A stretch of DNA of 64,000 nucleotides from an uncultured Pelagibacteraceae bacterium (GCA_902618855.1 CACNCD010000002.1:62001-126000), one strand, 5' to 3'. Positions 13,790 through 28,723 are shown, counted from the first letter of the stretch. A program made the numbers and translations. Notes: generated by a model not told the origin, from the sequence alone.

Positions 13790-14949
13790 TTATTTTATAG
13801 CCTCAACAATTTTTTTTGCTGCATCATCTAAATTTTCAGCTGAAATTAATTTTAATCCTGAATTATCTAAAATTTGTTTTCCTTCTTTAAAATTTGTTCC
13901 TGCTAATCTAACTACAAGAGGAACATTAATATTAATATCTTTTGCTGCATTTACTACACCTTCTGCAAGTACATCGCATCTCATAATCCCTCCAAAAATA
14001 TTTATTAAAATCCCTTTAACATTTTTATCTGAGAGAATTAACTTAAGTGCTTCTGTAACTTTTTCCTTAGATGCTCCTCCTCCAACATCTAAAAAATTAG
14101 CAGGTTCTTTCCCATAAAGTTTTATAATATCCATTGTAGCCATAGCTAAGCCAGCACCATTCACCATGCATCCTATACTTCCATCTAATTTAATATAAGA
14201 CAAATCATGTTTGCTCGCTTCTATTTCAATTGGATCTTCTTCGCTCAAATCTCTAAGATCAGCTATCTCAGGATGTTTAAACAAGGCATTATCATCAAAG
14301 TTAACTTTTGCGTCTAAACAAACTATATTTCCTTCCTCTGTCAAAATTAAAGGATTAATTTCAACCATACTAGCATCAGTACTTACAAACATTTTGTAAA
14401 TTGCCTTTATTAAATTTTTTGCTTGATCTTTTTCTTTATTTTTTAAATTAAAGATTCTTATAATATTTTCACAATCTTCATTTGAAATTTCTTTAGAATA
14501 ATTAATTTTTGTAGTATTAATTTTTTCTGGATTTTTTTTTGCTACCTCTTCTATGTCTACTCCTCCTTGATCGCTTGAGATAAATGCAATTTTTGAACTA
14601 GCCCTGTCAACTAAACAAGATAAATAGAATTCTTTCTCTATTTTAGAAACCTCCTCCACATATAGTCTTCTGACAACCTTACCTTCGGGACCTGTCTGAT
14701 GAGTAACGAGTTTTTTACCCATCATTTCTTTTGATGCCGTTGTTAATTCCTCAATGCTATCAAGTATTTTTACACCACCAGCTTTACCTCTGCCTCCTGC
14801 ATGAATTTGTGCTTTTAAAATATATTTATTAGTTTTTAATGATTTTGATTTTTCAACTAATTCTTCAACTGTTAGTCCAAAAACTCCATTAGGAACAGTT
14901 GCTCCATATTTTTTTAAAATTTGTTTTGCCTGGTGTTCGTGTATATTCA

Positions 14950-14950
<1 letters not shown>
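13790..14950 (-). CDS. sucC: Succinyl-CoA ligase beta subunit
   Basis: 386 aa; [19 protein letters not shown]-grasp domain. Confidence 0.98.
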
Positions 14951-17410
<2,460 letters not shown>

Positions 17411-17434
17411 CGCTAAAATTATTTAAATAAGTAA

Positions 17435-18208
17435 TTAACTTGTTGCAAGCATTTTCTTTATAGATGCAATTGCTTTTGCTGGATTTAATCCTTTTGGACA
17501 AGCATTAGTACAATTCATAATAGTATGACATCTATAGAGCTTTAGTTCATCTGCAACTTTTTTGAGCCTCTCTTTTCTTTCCTCATCCCTACTATCAATT
17601 ATCCATCTATAGGCTTGAAGCAAAACAGCTGGCCCGAGATATTTATCTCCATTCCACCAATAACTTGGGCAAGAAGTCGAACAACAGGCACACATTATAC
17701 ACTCGTAAAGACCGTCTAATTTTGATCTATCTTCTATTGATTGTATATTCTCTTTACCTTCGTCTTTTTTTGAATTTTTTAACCAAGGTTCTACGGACGC
17801 GTATTGTTTGTATAATGTGCTTAAGTCACCGATCAAATCCTTTTGAACTTTTAAATGTGGTAGTGGATATATATTTATATCTCCTTTGATTTCTTTATGT
17901 GGTTTTGTGCATGCTAGTCCATTTTTTCCATCCATATTCATAGCACAAGAGCCACAAACTCCATGGGCACATGATCTTCTATAAGCAATTGAAGGGTCAA
18001 TTTCATTTTTAATTTTATTTAATAAATCTAATACTTTTGAAGGGCAATTATCCATATCTACTTCATAAGTGTCGATTCGAGGATTCTCCCCTGTAGAGGG
18101 GTCCCATCTATAAATATTAACTTTTCTGATATTTTTTGAACCTGTTTGATCTTTGTAATACTTACCTTTTTGAACTTTAGAATTTTGAGGTAAATTTATT
18201 TGTACCAT
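17435..18208 (-). CDS. sdhB: Succinate dehydrogenase iron-sulfur subunit
   Basis: 257 aa; [16 protein letters not shown] and [16 protein letters not shown]. Confidence 0.98.
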   Translation of the reverse strand: MVQINLPQNSKVQKGKYYKDQTGSKNIRKVNIYRWDPSTGENPRIDTYEVDMDNCPSKVLDLLNKIKNEIDPSIAYRRSCAHGVCGSCAMNMDGKNGLACTKPHKEIKGDINIYPLPHLKVQKDLIGDLSTLYKQYASVEPWLKNSKKDEGKENIQSIEDRSKLDGLYECIMCACCSTSCPSYWWNGDKYLGPAVLLQAYRWIIDSRDEERKERLKKVADELKLYRCHTIMNCTNACPKGLNPAKAIASIKKMLATS

Positions 18209-19983
18209 TAATACACTCTTTCTTGCGGTGGAAAGTATTGAACATCATTACTTAAAGTTGATCTGTGAACGTCTCTATATGCAATCTTTGTCTTACTTCC
18301 TTGACACCAAGATAAAGTATGTTTCATAAAATTATTATCGTCCCTTTTAGGATGATCTTCTCTTGCGTGAGCTCCTCTGCTTTCTTTTCGTTCATAAGCA
18401 GAGTCTATAGTGACAATAGCCTGTCTTATTAAATTATCAAATTCAAGAGTTTCCACTAAGTCGGTATTAAAAATTAGTGATTTATCTTTTACTGAGATAG
18501 ACTCCATACCTTCATAAGGCTTTCTTATTTCTTCCACACCTTCTTTTAAAGTTTTTTCAGTTCTAAAAACTGCACATTTTGACTGCATAGTTTTTTGCAT
18601 AGCTAGTCTTAAATCTGCAGTTCTATTGCTTCCATTGCCATTTCTTAACTTTTCAAATCTATCTAAACATTTGTCTGTTTCAGATTTAGGTATTTCTTCA
18701 TGAGGTGTTCCAGGTTTCACAATTTCAGATGCTCTTTTAGCTGCTGCTCTTCCAAAAACAACTAAATCAATCAATGAGTTAGAGCCTAATCTGTTCGCGC
18801 CATGGACTGAAACACAGGCTGCTTCTCCAATTGCCATTAGTCCAGGAACAATTTTATCAGATCCATTTAATGTTAAAACTTCGGCTTTATAATTAGTAGG
18901 AATTCCACCCATATTATAATGTACTGTAGGTACTACTGGTATTGGTTCTTTAGTAACATCAACATCAGCAAATAGTCTTGAAGACTCGGATATTCCTGGA
19001 AGTCTTTCCTCTATTACTTTTGGATCTAAATGGTTTAAATGAAGATGGACATGGTCTTTTTCTTTTCCCACTCCTCTTCCTTCGTTTATTTCTACAGCTA
19101 TTGATCTACTAACTACATCTCTAGATGCTAAATCTTTTGCTTTAGGAGCATAGCGTTCCATAAATCTTTCTCCTTTAGAGTTTAATAAATATCCACCTTC
19201 ACCTCTAACGCCTTCAGAAATTAAGGTTCCATGACCATAAATTCCTGTTGGATGAAATTGAACAAACTCCATGTCTTGTAAAGGTAAACCAGCTCTCAAT
19301 ACCATAGCATTTCCGTCACCTGTGCATGTGTGAGCAGATGTTGAAGAATAGTAAGTTTTACCATATCCGCCTGTAGCTATAATTGTGATATGTGATCTAA
19401 ATCTATGAATAGTTCCATCATTTAAATTCCATGCTATTAAACCTTTACATTCTCCATTTTTCATCAGTAAATCTAAAGCAAAATATTCAATAAAAAATTC
19501 TGTATTATGTTTTAAAGCCTGTCCGTACATGGTGTGTAGTATAGCATGTCCTGTTCTATCTGCTGCTGCACAAGTTCTTTGTACAGTTTCATTTCCGTAA
19601 TTTTTAGTCATTCCACCAAATGGTCTTTGATAAATTTTACCATCTTCAGTTCTGCTAAATGGAACGCCATATTTTTCTAACTCCAAAACAGCTCTTGGTG
19701 CCTCTTTGCATAAATATTCAATACAGTCTTGGTCTCCTAACCAATCGGATCCTTTTACAGTATCGTACATGTGCCATCTCCAGTCATCCTCTCCCATATT
19801 GCCTAATGCTGCAGATATTCCTCCTTGAGCTGCTGATGTATGGCTTCTAGTTGGAAATACTTTTGATATACAAGCAGTTTTTAAACCAGCCTCACTTAAC
19901 CCTACAGCTGCTCTCAAACCTGCGCCACCAGCACCTAAGACAACGACATCATATTCATGTTCTATAATTTTATATTGGCTCAT
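18208..19983 (-). CDS. sdhA: Succinate dehydrogenase flavoprotein subunit
   Basis: 591 aa; [18 protein letters not shown] and [19 protein letters not shown]. Confidence 0.98.
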   Translation of the reverse strand: MSQYKIIEHEYDVVVLGAGGAGLRAAVGLSEAGLKTACISKVFPTRSHTSAAQGGISAALGNMGEDDWRWHMYDTVKGSDWLGDQDCIEYLCKEAPRAVLELEKYGVPFSRTEDGKIYQRPFGGMTKNYGNETVQRTCAAADRTGHAILHTMYGQALKHNTEFFIEYFALDLLMKNGECKGLIAWNLNDGTIHRFRSHITIIATGGYGKTYYSSTSAHTCTGDGNAMVLRAGLPLQDMEFVQFHPTGIYGHGTLISEGVRGEGGYLLNSKGERFMERYAPKAKDLASRDVVSRSIAVEINEGRGVGKEKDHVHLHLNHLDPKVIEERLPGISESSRLFADVDVTKEPIPVVPTVHYNMGGIPTNYKAEVLTLNGSDKIVPGLMAIGEAACVSVHGANRLGSNSLIDLVVFGRAAAKRASEIVKPGTPHEEIPKSETDKCLDRFEKLRNGNGSNRTADLRLAMQKTMQSKCAVFRTEKTLKEGVEEIRKPYEGMESISVKDKSLIFNTDLVETLEFDNLIRQAIVTIDSAYERKESRGAHAREDHPKRDDNNFMKHTLSWCQGSKTKIAYRDVHRSTLSNDVQYFPPQERVY

Positions 19984-20309
19984 AGACTTAGTTTAAATAA
20001 TATTAGTAAAGTAGATATAGGTATTAGTATAGCAAATAAAAAGAGTAATTTGTTTGCGACATTTTTTAATTTTTCACTCTCAATATAGTCTTCAAAAACC
20101 TCACTAATGCTTAGCGCAGAGTGAAAATATGCAAAAACTATAAATAATGAAAATAAAAACTTAGTTGGTTGGCTAGTGAAGAAAAATAATACTTCTTCAT
20201 AGTTTTTATCGTAGAATGATACTAGACTAATTATAAACCATAACATTAATGGAATAAGTACAACAGAACTTATTTTTAAAAAAATCCATTTTTTTGTTGC
20301 GTTAATCAT
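19980..20309 (-). CDS. sdhD: Succinate dehydrogenase membrane anchor
   Basis: 109 aa hydrophobic protein between sdhC and sdhA. Confidence 0.85.
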   Translation of the reverse strand: MINATKKWIFLKISSVVLIPLMLWFIISLVSFYDKNYEEVLFFFTSQPTKFLFSLFIVFAYFHSALSISEVFEDYIESEKLKNVANKLLFLFAILIPISTLLILFKLSL

Positions 20310-20692
20310 TAAAATAAATTCCTTCCCAAAATAAAAATTATAGCTGTTAAAATAAATGATCCAAAAATAACTGATAAGCCGGTAATATTTGAAGTTTTTA
20401 TCTCAAAACCGAATCCTAAGTCCCAAAATATATGTCTGATCTCACTTAAAATTTGAAAAGTAAATGACCAAATAGTACCTATGATAAAAAATTTTCCAAA
20501 ATAACTCTCAAAAAATTTTTGGATAAAATCATAATTTGTATTGCCTAAAAGTAGAAAAGCCACCCAAAAACATATTAAGGAAATAATAATAATATTTATT
20601 ATTCCTGTTATTCTGTGAGAAATTGAAACTAAAGATGATATATGCCAATTATAAATTTGAATATGCGGCGACAAAGGGTTTTTATCTGTCAT
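20309..20692 (-). CDS. sdhC: Succinate dehydrogenase cytochrome b556 subunit
   Basis: 127 aa; NPLSPHIQIYNWHISSLVSISHRITGI. Confidence 0.93.
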   Translation of the reverse strand: MTDKNPLSPHIQIYNWHISSLVSISHRITGIINIIIISLICFWVAFLLLGNTNYDFIQKFFESYFGKFFIIGTIWSFTFQILSEIRHIFWDLGFGFEIKTSNITGLSVIFGSFILTAIIFILGRNLF

Positions 20693-21692
20693 GTAATTTC
20701 TGTTTAATTAAACTTTCTGCAATTTCAACTGCATTTAATGCGGCACCTTTAAGTAAATTATCACAAACAATCCATAAATTTATAGAATTAGCCTGAGAAG
20801 AATCTTTTCTTATTCTAGAAATAAATGTTTCATATTTATTTTCTGCCTCCACAGGAGTAACGTAACCTCCATCTTTTTGTTCATCTATGACTTTACAGCC
20901 TGGTGATTTAGATAAAATACTCTTTATTTCACCTAAATTATAATCTTTATAAAACTCTACATTTACACTTATTGAATGTGAAACTAAAACAGGAATTCTA
21001 ACACAGGTAGATGTAATATTAATTTTTTTATCTAAAATTTTTTTAACCTCATCATGATTTTTTTGTTCTTCTTTGGTTGACCCATTTTCTAAAAAACTAT
21101 CAATATGTGGAATTGCATTAAATGCTATTTGCTTTGTAAAGTTTTGGGATACAATTTTTTTGCCTTCAAAATATTCTTTTGTTTGGGACAAAAGTTCATC
21201 CATTCCAGCTTTTCCAACACCTGAGACTGATTGGTATGTTGAGGCAACTATTCTTTTAATATTATAAAGATCATGTAAAGGTTTTAAAACAACAACCATA
21301 GGTATCACTGAACAATTCGCATTTGCTATTATATTTTTATTTTTAAAATTGGATAAATCTTTTGAATTAACCTCAGGAACAACCAAAGGTATATCAGGAT
21401 CTTTTCTAAAATATTTTGAGTTATCAATTACAATTGTTTTTTTTGCTGCCATCGGAGCCCATTTTTCTGCTACTGAGCTTCCTGCTGCAAAAAAAGCTAT
21501 TTTCACTTTTGAAAAATCAAATTTTTCTAAATCTATTACTGTGTGAGTCTTATCTTTAAAATTTATTTTTTGTCCCGCACTTTTAGAGGAGGCAATCAAA
21601 TACAATTCAGAAATAGGAAAATTTTTATTCTCTAGTACTTCTATGATTTTTCTTCCAACATTTCCTGTTGCTCCAACAATTGCTATATTCAT
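20682..21692 (-). CDS. asd: Aspartate-semialdehyde dehydrogenase
   Basis: 336 aa; MNIAIVGATGNVGRKI, NANCSVIPMVV active-site Cys. Confidence 0.96.
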   Translation of the reverse strand: MNIAIVGATGNVGRKIIEVLENKNFPISELYLIASSKSAGQKINFKDKTHTVIDLEKFDFSKVKIAFFAAGSSVAEKWAPMAAKKTIVIDNSKYFRKDPDIPLVVPEVNSKDLSNFKNKNIIANANCSVIPMVVVLKPLHDLYNIKRIVASTYQSVSGVGKAGMDELLSQTKEYFEGKKIVSQNFTKQIAFNAIPHIDSFLENGSTKEEQKNHDEVKKILDKKINITSTCVRIPVLVSHSISVNVEFYKDYNLGEIKSILSKSPGCKVIDEQKDGGYVTPVEAENKYETFISRIRKDSSQANSINLWIVCDNLLKGAALNAVEIAESLIKQKLHDR

Positions 21693-21707
21693 GGTGATTT
21701 AGTTATA

Positions 21708-22817
21708 CTAAATGAAAGGTAAATCGCAAACTTTTCCCTCGAAAATAGTTCCATTTATTGAGATTTTAAATGTTTGGGAAAGGTTATAATAAGGTTTGTT
21801 TATCATAGCGATACCGATAACTTTTTTAAAATGTGGTGAATAAACACCTGATCTAAGCTCACCTATTTTTTGGTTATCTTTGTCAATAAGTTCTATGGAT
21901 TTAGATACATTAATTTCTTTTGCTTCGATTATTACGCCCATTAATTTTTTGATTAAACCATTTTTCTTTATTTGTTTTAATTTATCTTTTCCTAGAAAAT
22001 TTATCTCTGTATCTAAACTAACATATTTATCTAAACCACATTCTAGAGGATTATCGTCATTATCCATATCATTACCATAAGATAACAATGCACTTTCAAT
22101 CCTCTCTATTAAATTTGGGCAACCTGGTTTAACATTTAATTCTTTACCCTCTTCAAAAAGTTTATCGTATAATGCTAATCCAGACTTAGTATTTTCTACA
22201 TAAATTTCATAACCACCTTGTTTCGACCAACCAGATTTTGCAATTAAATGTTTTGCTCCATCAAAATCAAAGTAATCAAAACCAAAAAATTTCATTTCTG
22301 TTATTTTTTCTCCAAATATTTTTTCCATCAACTTAAATGATTTTGGGCCCTGTACTGCCATTATATCAACATTTGGTTCAAAAATTTTTACATTTAAATT
22401 ATTTCCAATCGCTAATCCTTTTGCAAATAATATTACATCGGAGTCTGCTATAGAAATCCACCATCTATCCTCTTGTAGCTTCAAAATTACAGGATCATTA
22501 ATCATTCCTGCGTTATCGTCAATTATTGGACAATAGTAACATCTGCCTATTTTAGATTTTGAAAGGTCCCTACATGTCATTAATTGAACTAATTTTGCTG
22601 AATCCTTTCCTGAAATTTCAACTTGTCTTTCACCAGCTACATCCCAAATTTGAACGTGTTCTTTTAAATGATGATAGGAATCCTCTAACGATCCAAAAGC
22701 AGCTGGTAGAAGCATATGATTATAAATCGAATATGCAGTAACCCCTTGTTTCTCAATTCTTGAAGTATAAGGAGTACTTCTTAGTCTTCTTGATTTAGCA
22801 ATAAAATAATTTTTCAT
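21708..22817 (-). CDS. dmdA: Dimethylsulfoniopropionate (DMSP) demethylase, GcvT family
   Basis: 369 aa, length and sequence as recalled for Pelagibacter DmdA ([39 protein letters not shown]); adjacent to dmdB/dmdC-like genes. Confidence 0.92.
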   Translation of the reverse strand: MKNYFIAKSRRLRSTPYTSRIEKQGVTAYSIYNHMLLPAAFGSLEDSYHHLKEHVQIWDVAGERQVEISGKDSAKLVQLMTCRDLSKSKIGRCYYCPIIDDNAGMINDPVILKLQEDRWWISIADSDVILFAKGLAIGNNLNVKIFEPNVDIMAVQGPKSFKLMEKIFGEKITEMKFFGFDYFDFDGAKHLIAKSGWSKQGGYEIYVENTKSGLALYDKLFEEGKELNVKPGCPNLIERIESALLSYGNDMDNDDNPLECGLDKYVSLDTEINFLGKDKLKQIKKNGLIKKLMGVIIEAKEINVSKSIELIDKDNQKIGELRSGVYSPHFKKVIGIAMINKPYYNLSQTFKISINGTIFEGKVCDLPFI

Positions 22818-23596
22818 TTATTTTTTTTTATGAATTCGTTAACTAATTTTCTCATTTCAAAAGCTTTTTCAAATAAAATCATATGTCCACAATTAGAAAT
22901 TATCTTTACTTCAGAATTTTTTATTTGTTCAGACATTTTAACACCAACCTTCATCGGAACCATTTTATCTAAATCTCCAAAAATACATAAAGTTAAACAA
23001 TTTATTTTTTTAATCGCATTTTCGCCATCCTTATAATTATTACAGGCATTTAAGTCTACAGCTAAAACTTCCCTAATTGCTCTTGCTGAGTTCACAATTT
23101 TTTTTACTGGGTTTCCTCCTATAAATGCTTTTGAACCCTCATAACCCCATTTCATCATTAACAGCACTGCTTTTTCATCTCCAGCCTCTGCTAAGTCGAT
23201 AAGATCTTTGTTAACAGGCATTTTATTTGACCCTGCAACTAAAATTAATTTATCTATATACTCAGGATATCTTGAGGCAAAATCAATTCCTACCAGTGCA
23301 CCTTGTGAATGTCCCATAAAACTTATTTTTGAAATATCCAATATTTCCATTATTTTTTTTACCCAATCAGACATTTCCTCAATAGATTTTAATGAAGGTC
23401 CTTCCGAGTCCCCATGTCCAGGTAGATCAATTGATAAAACATTAAATCCATTAGCTGAATAAAACTGTTCATGTAGGGACCAAACTATATGTGTAAGTCC
23501 ACTTCCGTGCATCAAAAGTATTGATGGTTTTTTTGGATCAATATCCATACCACTGGTAGATATGAATACGTCTTTATTATCGACGTTTAAGTTCAG
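22814..23596 (-). CDS. Alpha/beta hydrolase in the DMSP cluster (track start 23548; probable CTG start at 23596)
   Basis: LLMHGSG oxyanion region, GHSQG nucleophile elbow, catalytic His in [11 protein letters not shown]. Frame upstream of the ATG is open and encodes a plausible N-terminal strand ([15 protein letters not shown]). Confidence 0.85.
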   Translation of the reverse strand: MNLNVDNKDVFISTSGMDIDPKKPSILLMHGSGLTHIVWSLHEQFYSANGFNVLSIDLPGHGDSEGPSLKSIEEMSDWVKKIMEILDISKISFMGHSQGALVGIDFASRYPEYIDKLILVAGSNKMPVNKDLIDLAEAGDEKAVLLMMKWGYEGSKAFIGGNPVKKIVNSARAIREVLAVDLNACNNYKDGENAIKKINCLTLCIFGDLDKMVPMKVGVKMSEQIKNSEVKIISNCGHMILFEKAFEMRKLVNEFIKKNK

Positions 23597-25221
23597 TTTA
23601 ACTCCTTGGCCTTTTTTCTTAACTCAAATTTTTGGATTTTTCCTGTTGATGTTTTTGGCAATTCACAAAATTCAACTTTTTTTGGAACTTTAAAACCTGC
23701 AAGGGTCTCTTTGCAAAAATTTATTAATTCTTTTTCTGTAACTGGTTTATCTTTTACCATTTCAATGAAAGCACAAGGTACTTCACCCCATTTTTCATCA
23801 GGTTTTGCAACCACAGCTGCTATGGATACAGATGGATGCTTTGCTAAAGTATTTTCTATTTCAATAGAGGAAATATTTTCACCACCTGAAATAATTATAT
23901 CTTTAGATCTATCTTGTATCTTTGCATAACCATCAGGATGCATAACTGCTAAATCACCTGTATGAAACCAACCATCTTTCATGGCTTTTTCTGTAGCTTC
24001 CTTATCCTTGAAATATCCTTTCATAACTACATTTCCTCTAATCATTATTTCACCTATAGTTTTCCCATCTCTTGGAACTTCCTTCATTGTCTCTGGATTC
24101 ATAATTGTAACGCCTTCAGTATTTGGATATCTAACTCCTTGCCTGGCTTTTATTTCATTTTGCTTTTCCTCATCTAAGCTGTTCCATTCCTCGTTCCAAG
24201 CACATTGTGTTACATGTCCATAAGTTTCTGTTAACCCATAAACATGCATTACTTCAAATCCAAGACTTTTCATTTTTTTAAATATAATACTTGGTGGTGG
24301 AGCACCAGCTGTTAATACATAAACCTTATTTTTAAGTTTTTTACGCTCACTCTCTGGTGCGCCTGTTATCATATTCAGTACTATAGGAGCTCCTCCAAAG
24401 TGGGATACATTATACTTATCTATAAGTTCAAAAATTTTTTTTATATCAATGGCTCTAAGACAAATTGTTCTTCCATTAAGCATTGGTACTGTCCACGGAT
24501 AACACCATCCATTACAGTGAAACATTGGTACAACCGTCAGAAAATTTAATCTATTAGGCATATTCCACGCAGTCGCGCTTCCTGTTGACATTAAATAAGC
24601 TCCTCTGTGATGATAAACAACTCCTTTAGGATTACCTGTTGTTCCTGAAGTATAACTTAATGAGATTGCTTGCCACTCATCATCTGGCATTTCCCATTTA
24701 AAATTTTCATCACCAGTATTTAAAAATTCCTCATATTCTAATTCCCCAATTTTTTCCAATTTCGATTGATCAGCAAATTTATCGTTTATGTCAATTATTG
24801 TAATTTTTTTTTTGAGATTGCTTAATGCTTTTTTTACCTCCATGTGTAATTGTCTATCAACTACTAAAACTTTAGCATCACTATGGTTTAAGATGTAAGC
24901 AATAGTTTTAGCATCTAGTCTAATATTAATTGTATTTAATACCCCTCCTGTCATTGGCACAGAGTAATGAGCTTCGAAAATCTCTGGAGTATTAAAGGCT
25001 AAAAAAGAGACCGTATCACCTTTGGAAATACCAATTTTACTTAGTGCACTAGCAAATTTTACACATCTTTTATACACTTCACTCCAAGTATATTTTCTAT
25101 TTTCATAAACTATTGCTTCATAATTTGGATAAATATCTTTAGCTCTTAATAAAAAAGATAGGGGTGTTAATGGAACAAAATTTGCATTATTTTTTTCAAG
25201 ATTTTTCTCGTAATGGCTCAT
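23593..25221 (-). CDS. dmdB: Acyl-CoA synthetase, probable methylmercaptopropionate-CoA ligase
   Basis: 542 aa; AMP-binding motif SYTSGTTGNPKGVVYHHRG; context dmdA-hydrolase-dmdB-dmdC. Confidence 0.85.
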   Translation of the reverse strand: MSHYEKNLEKNNANFVPLTPLSFLLRAKDIYPNYEAIVYENRKYTWSEVYKRCVKFASALSKIGISKGDTVSFLAFNTPEIFEAHYSVPMTGGVLNTINIRLDAKTIAYILNHSDAKVLVVDRQLHMEVKKALSNLKKKITIIDINDKFADQSKLEKIGELEYEEFLNTGDENFKWEMPDDEWQAISLSYTSGTTGNPKGVVYHHRGAYLMSTGSATAWNMPNRLNFLTVVPMFHCNGWCYPWTVPMLNGRTICLRAIDIKKIFELIDKYNVSHFGGAPIVLNMITGAPESERKKLKNKVYVLTAGAPPPSIIFKKMKSLGFEVMHVYGLTETYGHVTQCAWNEEWNSLDEEKQNEIKARQGVRYPNTEGVTIMNPETMKEVPRDGKTIGEIMIRGNVVMKGYFKDKEATEKAMKDGWFHTGDLAVMHPDGYAKIQDRSKDIIISGGENISSIEIENTLAKHPSVSIAAVVAKPDEKWGEVPCAFIEMVKDKPVTEKELINFCKETLAGFKVPKKVEFCELPKTSTGKIQKFELRKKAKELN

Positions 25222-25226
25222 TTTCT

Positions 25227-26993
25227 TTAATTAAATTTAAAATCCATTATATATTTACTGCCTGTTGTTGCAGATAAATAATGGCTTTCTACTCTAGGTA
25301 AAACTCTATTGAAATAGAAATTTGCTGTTTGTATTTTATCCTCATAAAAGTTTTTATTATTCGAATAGTCTTTATAACTCACTTCTAAAACCTTTAACCA
25401 CGAATAACCAATTGCAACATAGCCAAGAACTCTCAAATAATCATTTGAGGCAGCATTTGCATCATCTTTTGAGGTTTTTATTTTATCTTTCATCCAACTT
25501 GAAAATTTGCTTAATTTATCAATATAAATTTCTAACTTAGCAACAAAAGAGCTTAAGTCTTTATTATTTTTATTTAAGTCACCTTTAATCATACTAATAT
25601 ACTTATCAATTATATCTCCGTTTTGATTAACTAGTTTTCTGAATACTAAATCTATTGCTTGAACGGAGTTTGTTCCTTCGTATATGGGAGTTATTCTATT
25701 ATCCCTGTATAATTGTTCAATACCTTGATCTTTAGTGTATCCATACCCTCCGTATATTTGCATTGCATCACTTGTAATTTCCATCCCTAAATCAGAAAAT
25801 AATGATTTAACAACAGGAGTCATTAATGAAACCATATCTGTGGCGTCTTGTTTTATTTTCTGGTCGCTATGGTTTAAACTCACTTCTGTTTGTTGTGATA
25901 ACCAAAAGCACAGAGCCCTCTCTCCCTCAATTATAGATTTCATATTTAATAAAGTTTTCCTTATATCTGCATGCTCAATAATTAAGTCTGCGTTTCCATT
26001 TGGTGACTGATTTTTTGTACTTTTTCCTTGCTTTCTCTCTTTTGCATAGATCAATGAGTTTTGATACGCAATTTCAGAAATACCTAGGCCTTGGATTCCA
26101 ACCACAATTCTCTCTAAATTCATCATTGTAAACATTTGACTCAATCCTTTATTTTTAGGACCAATCATATATCCCGTTGCCTCATCAAAGTTTAAAACAC
26201 ATGTTGCTGAACCTTTAATTCCCATTTTAGTTTCTATTGAACCAGTCGATATTCCATTTCTAGTACCGATCGATCCATCCTCTTTGACAATAAATTTTGG
26301 AACTAAAAATAAACTGATTCCTTTAGTGCCCTTAGGTGAGTCTGATGCTCTTGCGATTACTAAATGAATAATATTTTCTGTTAAATCATGATCGCCTGAG
26401 GTAATAAATATTTTTTGACCAGTAATTTTATATGTTCCATCTGATTGCTCTACTGCTTTTGTCTTAAGCAAACCTAAGTCTGTTCCACATACTGGTTCAG
26501 TTAAACACATTGTCCCACTCCATTTACCTTCAACCATTTTTGGAAGATATTTATTTTTAATTTCATCTGTAGCATGGTGATTTATACAATTATAAGCGCC
26601 AAGCGTTAGTTCACTATAGAGCTTAAATGCTAAGCTGGCTGATGACAGCATTTCATCAAAAAATGCACTCACAGTTTTTGGCATACCTTGTCCACCATAT
26701 TTTGGATCACAAGATAATGATGTCCATCCATCTTCAATAAATTTTTTATATGCCTCTTTATAACCAGGGGGCGTCCTTACAACACCATTTTCTAATACTG
26801 TTGGATTTTCATCTCCAGCTTTTGCAAGAGGTAAAATTAAATTTTGATTAATTTTTGCTGCCTCCTCTAAAATATTTTTTACAAGATCAGTTGTGACTTC
26901 TTTATATTTATCAATCTCATTATAATTTTTGTTATCTCTAAGCTTTTCATATAAAAAAAGCATATCTTCAACAGGTGCATTATAAGTTGGCAT
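25227..26993 (-). CDS. dmdC: Acyl-CoA dehydrogenase, probable methylmercaptopropionyl-CoA dehydrogenase
   Basis: 588 aa long-form acyl-CoA dehydrogenase; YGGYGYTKDQGIEQLYRDNRITPIYEGTNSVQ; context. Confidence 0.85.
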   Translation of the reverse strand: MPTYNAPVEDMLFLYEKLRDNKNYNEIDKYKEVTTDLVKNILEEAAKINQNLILPLAKAGDENPTVLENGVVRTPPGYKEAYKKFIEDGWTSLSCDPKYGGQGMPKTVSAFFDEMLSSASLAFKLYSELTLGAYNCINHHATDEIKNKYLPKMVEGKWSGTMCLTEPVCGTDLGLLKTKAVEQSDGTYKITGQKIFITSGDHDLTENIIHLVIARASDSPKGTKGISLFLVPKFIVKEDGSIGTRNGISTGSIETKMGIKGSATCVLNFDEATGYMIGPKNKGLSQMFTMMNLERIVVGIQGLGISEIAYQNSLIYAKERKQGKSTKNQSPNGNADLIIEHADIRKTLLNMKSIIEGERALCFWLSQQTEVSLNHSDQKIKQDATDMVSLMTPVVKSLFSDLGMEITSDAMQIYGGYGYTKDQGIEQLYRDNRITPIYEGTNSVQAIDLVFRKLVNQNGDIIDKYISMIKGDLNKNNKDLSSFVAKLEIYIDKLSKFSSWMKDKIKTSKDDANAASNDYLRVLGYVAIGYSWLKVLEVSYKDYSNNKNFYEDKIQTANFYFNRVLPRVESHYLSATTGSKYIMDFKFN

Positions 26994-27018
26994 AATCTTA
27001 TTTTAATTAAAATACAAA

Positions 27019-28125
27019 TTATTTCAATTTTGAAATAATCGCATCCCCCATTTGAACAGTGGATACTTCTTTTTTTCCCTTTGCAACTATATCTTTTGTT
27101 CTTAAACCGTCATTAAGCACATCTTGGACCGCTTTTTCCAAATTATCTGCCTCTTTATCCAAATTTAAAGAATATCTTAATGCCATTGCAAAACTTAAAA
27201 TTGTTGCAATTGGATTTGCCAATCCTTTTCCGGCTATATCTGGAGCTGAACCATGTATTGGTTCATACATGGCTCTCATTTCACCATCTTTATTTTTTGC
27301 ACCAAGAGATGCTGATGGTAAAAGTCCTAATGAGCCTGTTAACATTGATGCTTGGTCAGAAAGCATATCTCCGAAGAGATTATCAGTTACTATGACATCA
27401 AATTGTTTTGGATTTCTTAATAATTGCATAGAACAGTTATCTGCTAACATATGATTTAGTTCTACTTCTTTGTATTCTGAATCATGTAAAGTTTGAACCT
27501 CTTCTTTCCAAAGTTGTCCTGCCTCCATAACATTAGATTTCTCACACGAAGTAACTCTATTAGATCTTTTTTTAGCTAAATCAAAAGCGACCCTTGCTAC
27601 TCTAATAATTTCACTGCTAGTGTAAGTATGAGTATTAATACCTTTTCTTTCTCCATTATCTATAGGTTTAATCCCTCTAGGTTCTCCAAAATATATTCCT
27701 CCTGTTAATTCTCTTACAATCATAATATCTAAGCCAGAGACAATTTCAGGTTTAAGAGTAGATGCATCAACCAATTGTTTAAAACATATTGCAGGTCTTA
27801 AGTTTGCAAATAATTTCAACTCTTTTCTTAATTTCAATAATGCTCTCTCGGGTTTTTTTGAAAATTCTAGATTATCCCATTTAGGTCCACCTACTGCTCC
27901 TAACATGACAACTTCACTCTCAAGGGCTTTGTAAAACACCTCATCAGTTATTGGAGTTCCATGTTTGTCGTATGAAGCTCCTCCTGCTAAATCTTCATCA
28001 ATTTCAAAATCTAGAGACTTTTTTGAGTTAAGCCATTTGATAACTTTTTTAACCTCGTTTATTACCTCAGGACCAATACCGTCCCCAGGTAGAAGTAAAA
28101 TTTTTCTTTTTTTTACTTTAATCAT
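27019..28125 (-). CDS. leuB: 3-isopropylmalate dehydrogenase
   Basis: 368 aa; [27 protein letters not shown]. Confidence 0.97.
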   Translation of the reverse strand: MIKVKKRKILLLPGDGIGPEVINEVKKVIKWLNSKKSLDFEIDEDLAGGASYDKHGTPITDEVFYKALESEVVMLGAVGGPKWDNLEFSKKPERALLKLRKELKLFANLRPAICFKQLVDASTLKPEIVSGLDIMIVRELTGGIYFGEPRGIKPIDNGERKGINTHTYTSSEIIRVARVAFDLAKKRSNRVTSCEKSNVMEAGQLWKEEVQTLHDSEYKEVELNHMLADNCSMQLLRNPKQFDVIVTDNLFGDMLSDQASMLTGSLGLLPSASLGAKNKDGEMRAMYEPIHGSAPDIAGKGLANPIATILSFAMALRYSLNLDKEADNLEKAVQDVLNDGLRTKDIVAKGKKEVSTVQMGDAIISKLK

Positions 28126-28723
28126 TAAATATCCAGGGCCTTTGATTTTTAACTTTATTTTCGAAGGATTTTATTTTATCAGATTTTTCAAGAGATAAGG
28201 CAATGTCATCTAAACCCTCTAGTAAACATTTTTTTTTAAATGGGTCTATCTCAAATGAAATTTCGTTGTTTCCATATATAATTTTTTGATCTGCTAAGTT
28301 GACTGAAATCTCCTCTTTTCTATTTGAGTATTCTGATATTTCCTTAATTTTATCCTCATTTAAAACAATCGGTAAAATTCCATTTTTAAAACAGTTATTA
28401 TAAAAAATATCAGCATAACTCGAACTAATAATACAAGTAATTCCAAAGTCTAATAGTGCCCAAGGTGCGTGTTCCCTAGAAGAACCACACCCAAAGTTTT
28501 TTCCTGTGATTAATATGTTGGAATTACAAAATGGTTTTTTGTTTAAGATAAAGTCTGAAATTTCTTTTCCTTTTTCATCATATCTTAGTTCAAAAAAAAG
28601 ATTTTTTCCTAAACCTGTTCTTTTAATCGTTTTTAAAAACTGTTTTGGTATAATCATATCTGTATCTATATTTACAATTGGTAAATATGTTGGGATACTT
28701 TTAAGAGAAATAAATTTTTGCAT
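28118..28723 (-). CDS. leuD: 3-isopropylmalate dehydratase small subunit
   Basis: 201 aa; [20 protein letters not shown]. Confidence 0.97.
   Translation of the reverse strand: MQKFISLKSIPTYLPIVNIDTDMIIPKQFLKTIKRTGLGKNLFFELRYDEKGKEISDFILNKKPFCNSNILITGKNFGCGSSREHAPWALLDFGITCIISSSYADIFYNNCFKNGILPIVLNEDKIKEISEYSNRKEEISVNLADQKIIYGNNEISFEIDPFKKKCLLEGLDDIALSLEKSDKIKSFENKVKNQRPWIFND

Noticed and set aside
21708-22817. Annotation as glycine cleavage T protein (GcvT)
   Set aside because: Same fold, but the sequence and dmdB/dmdC neighbours fit DMSP demethylase; no gcvH/gcvP nearby.
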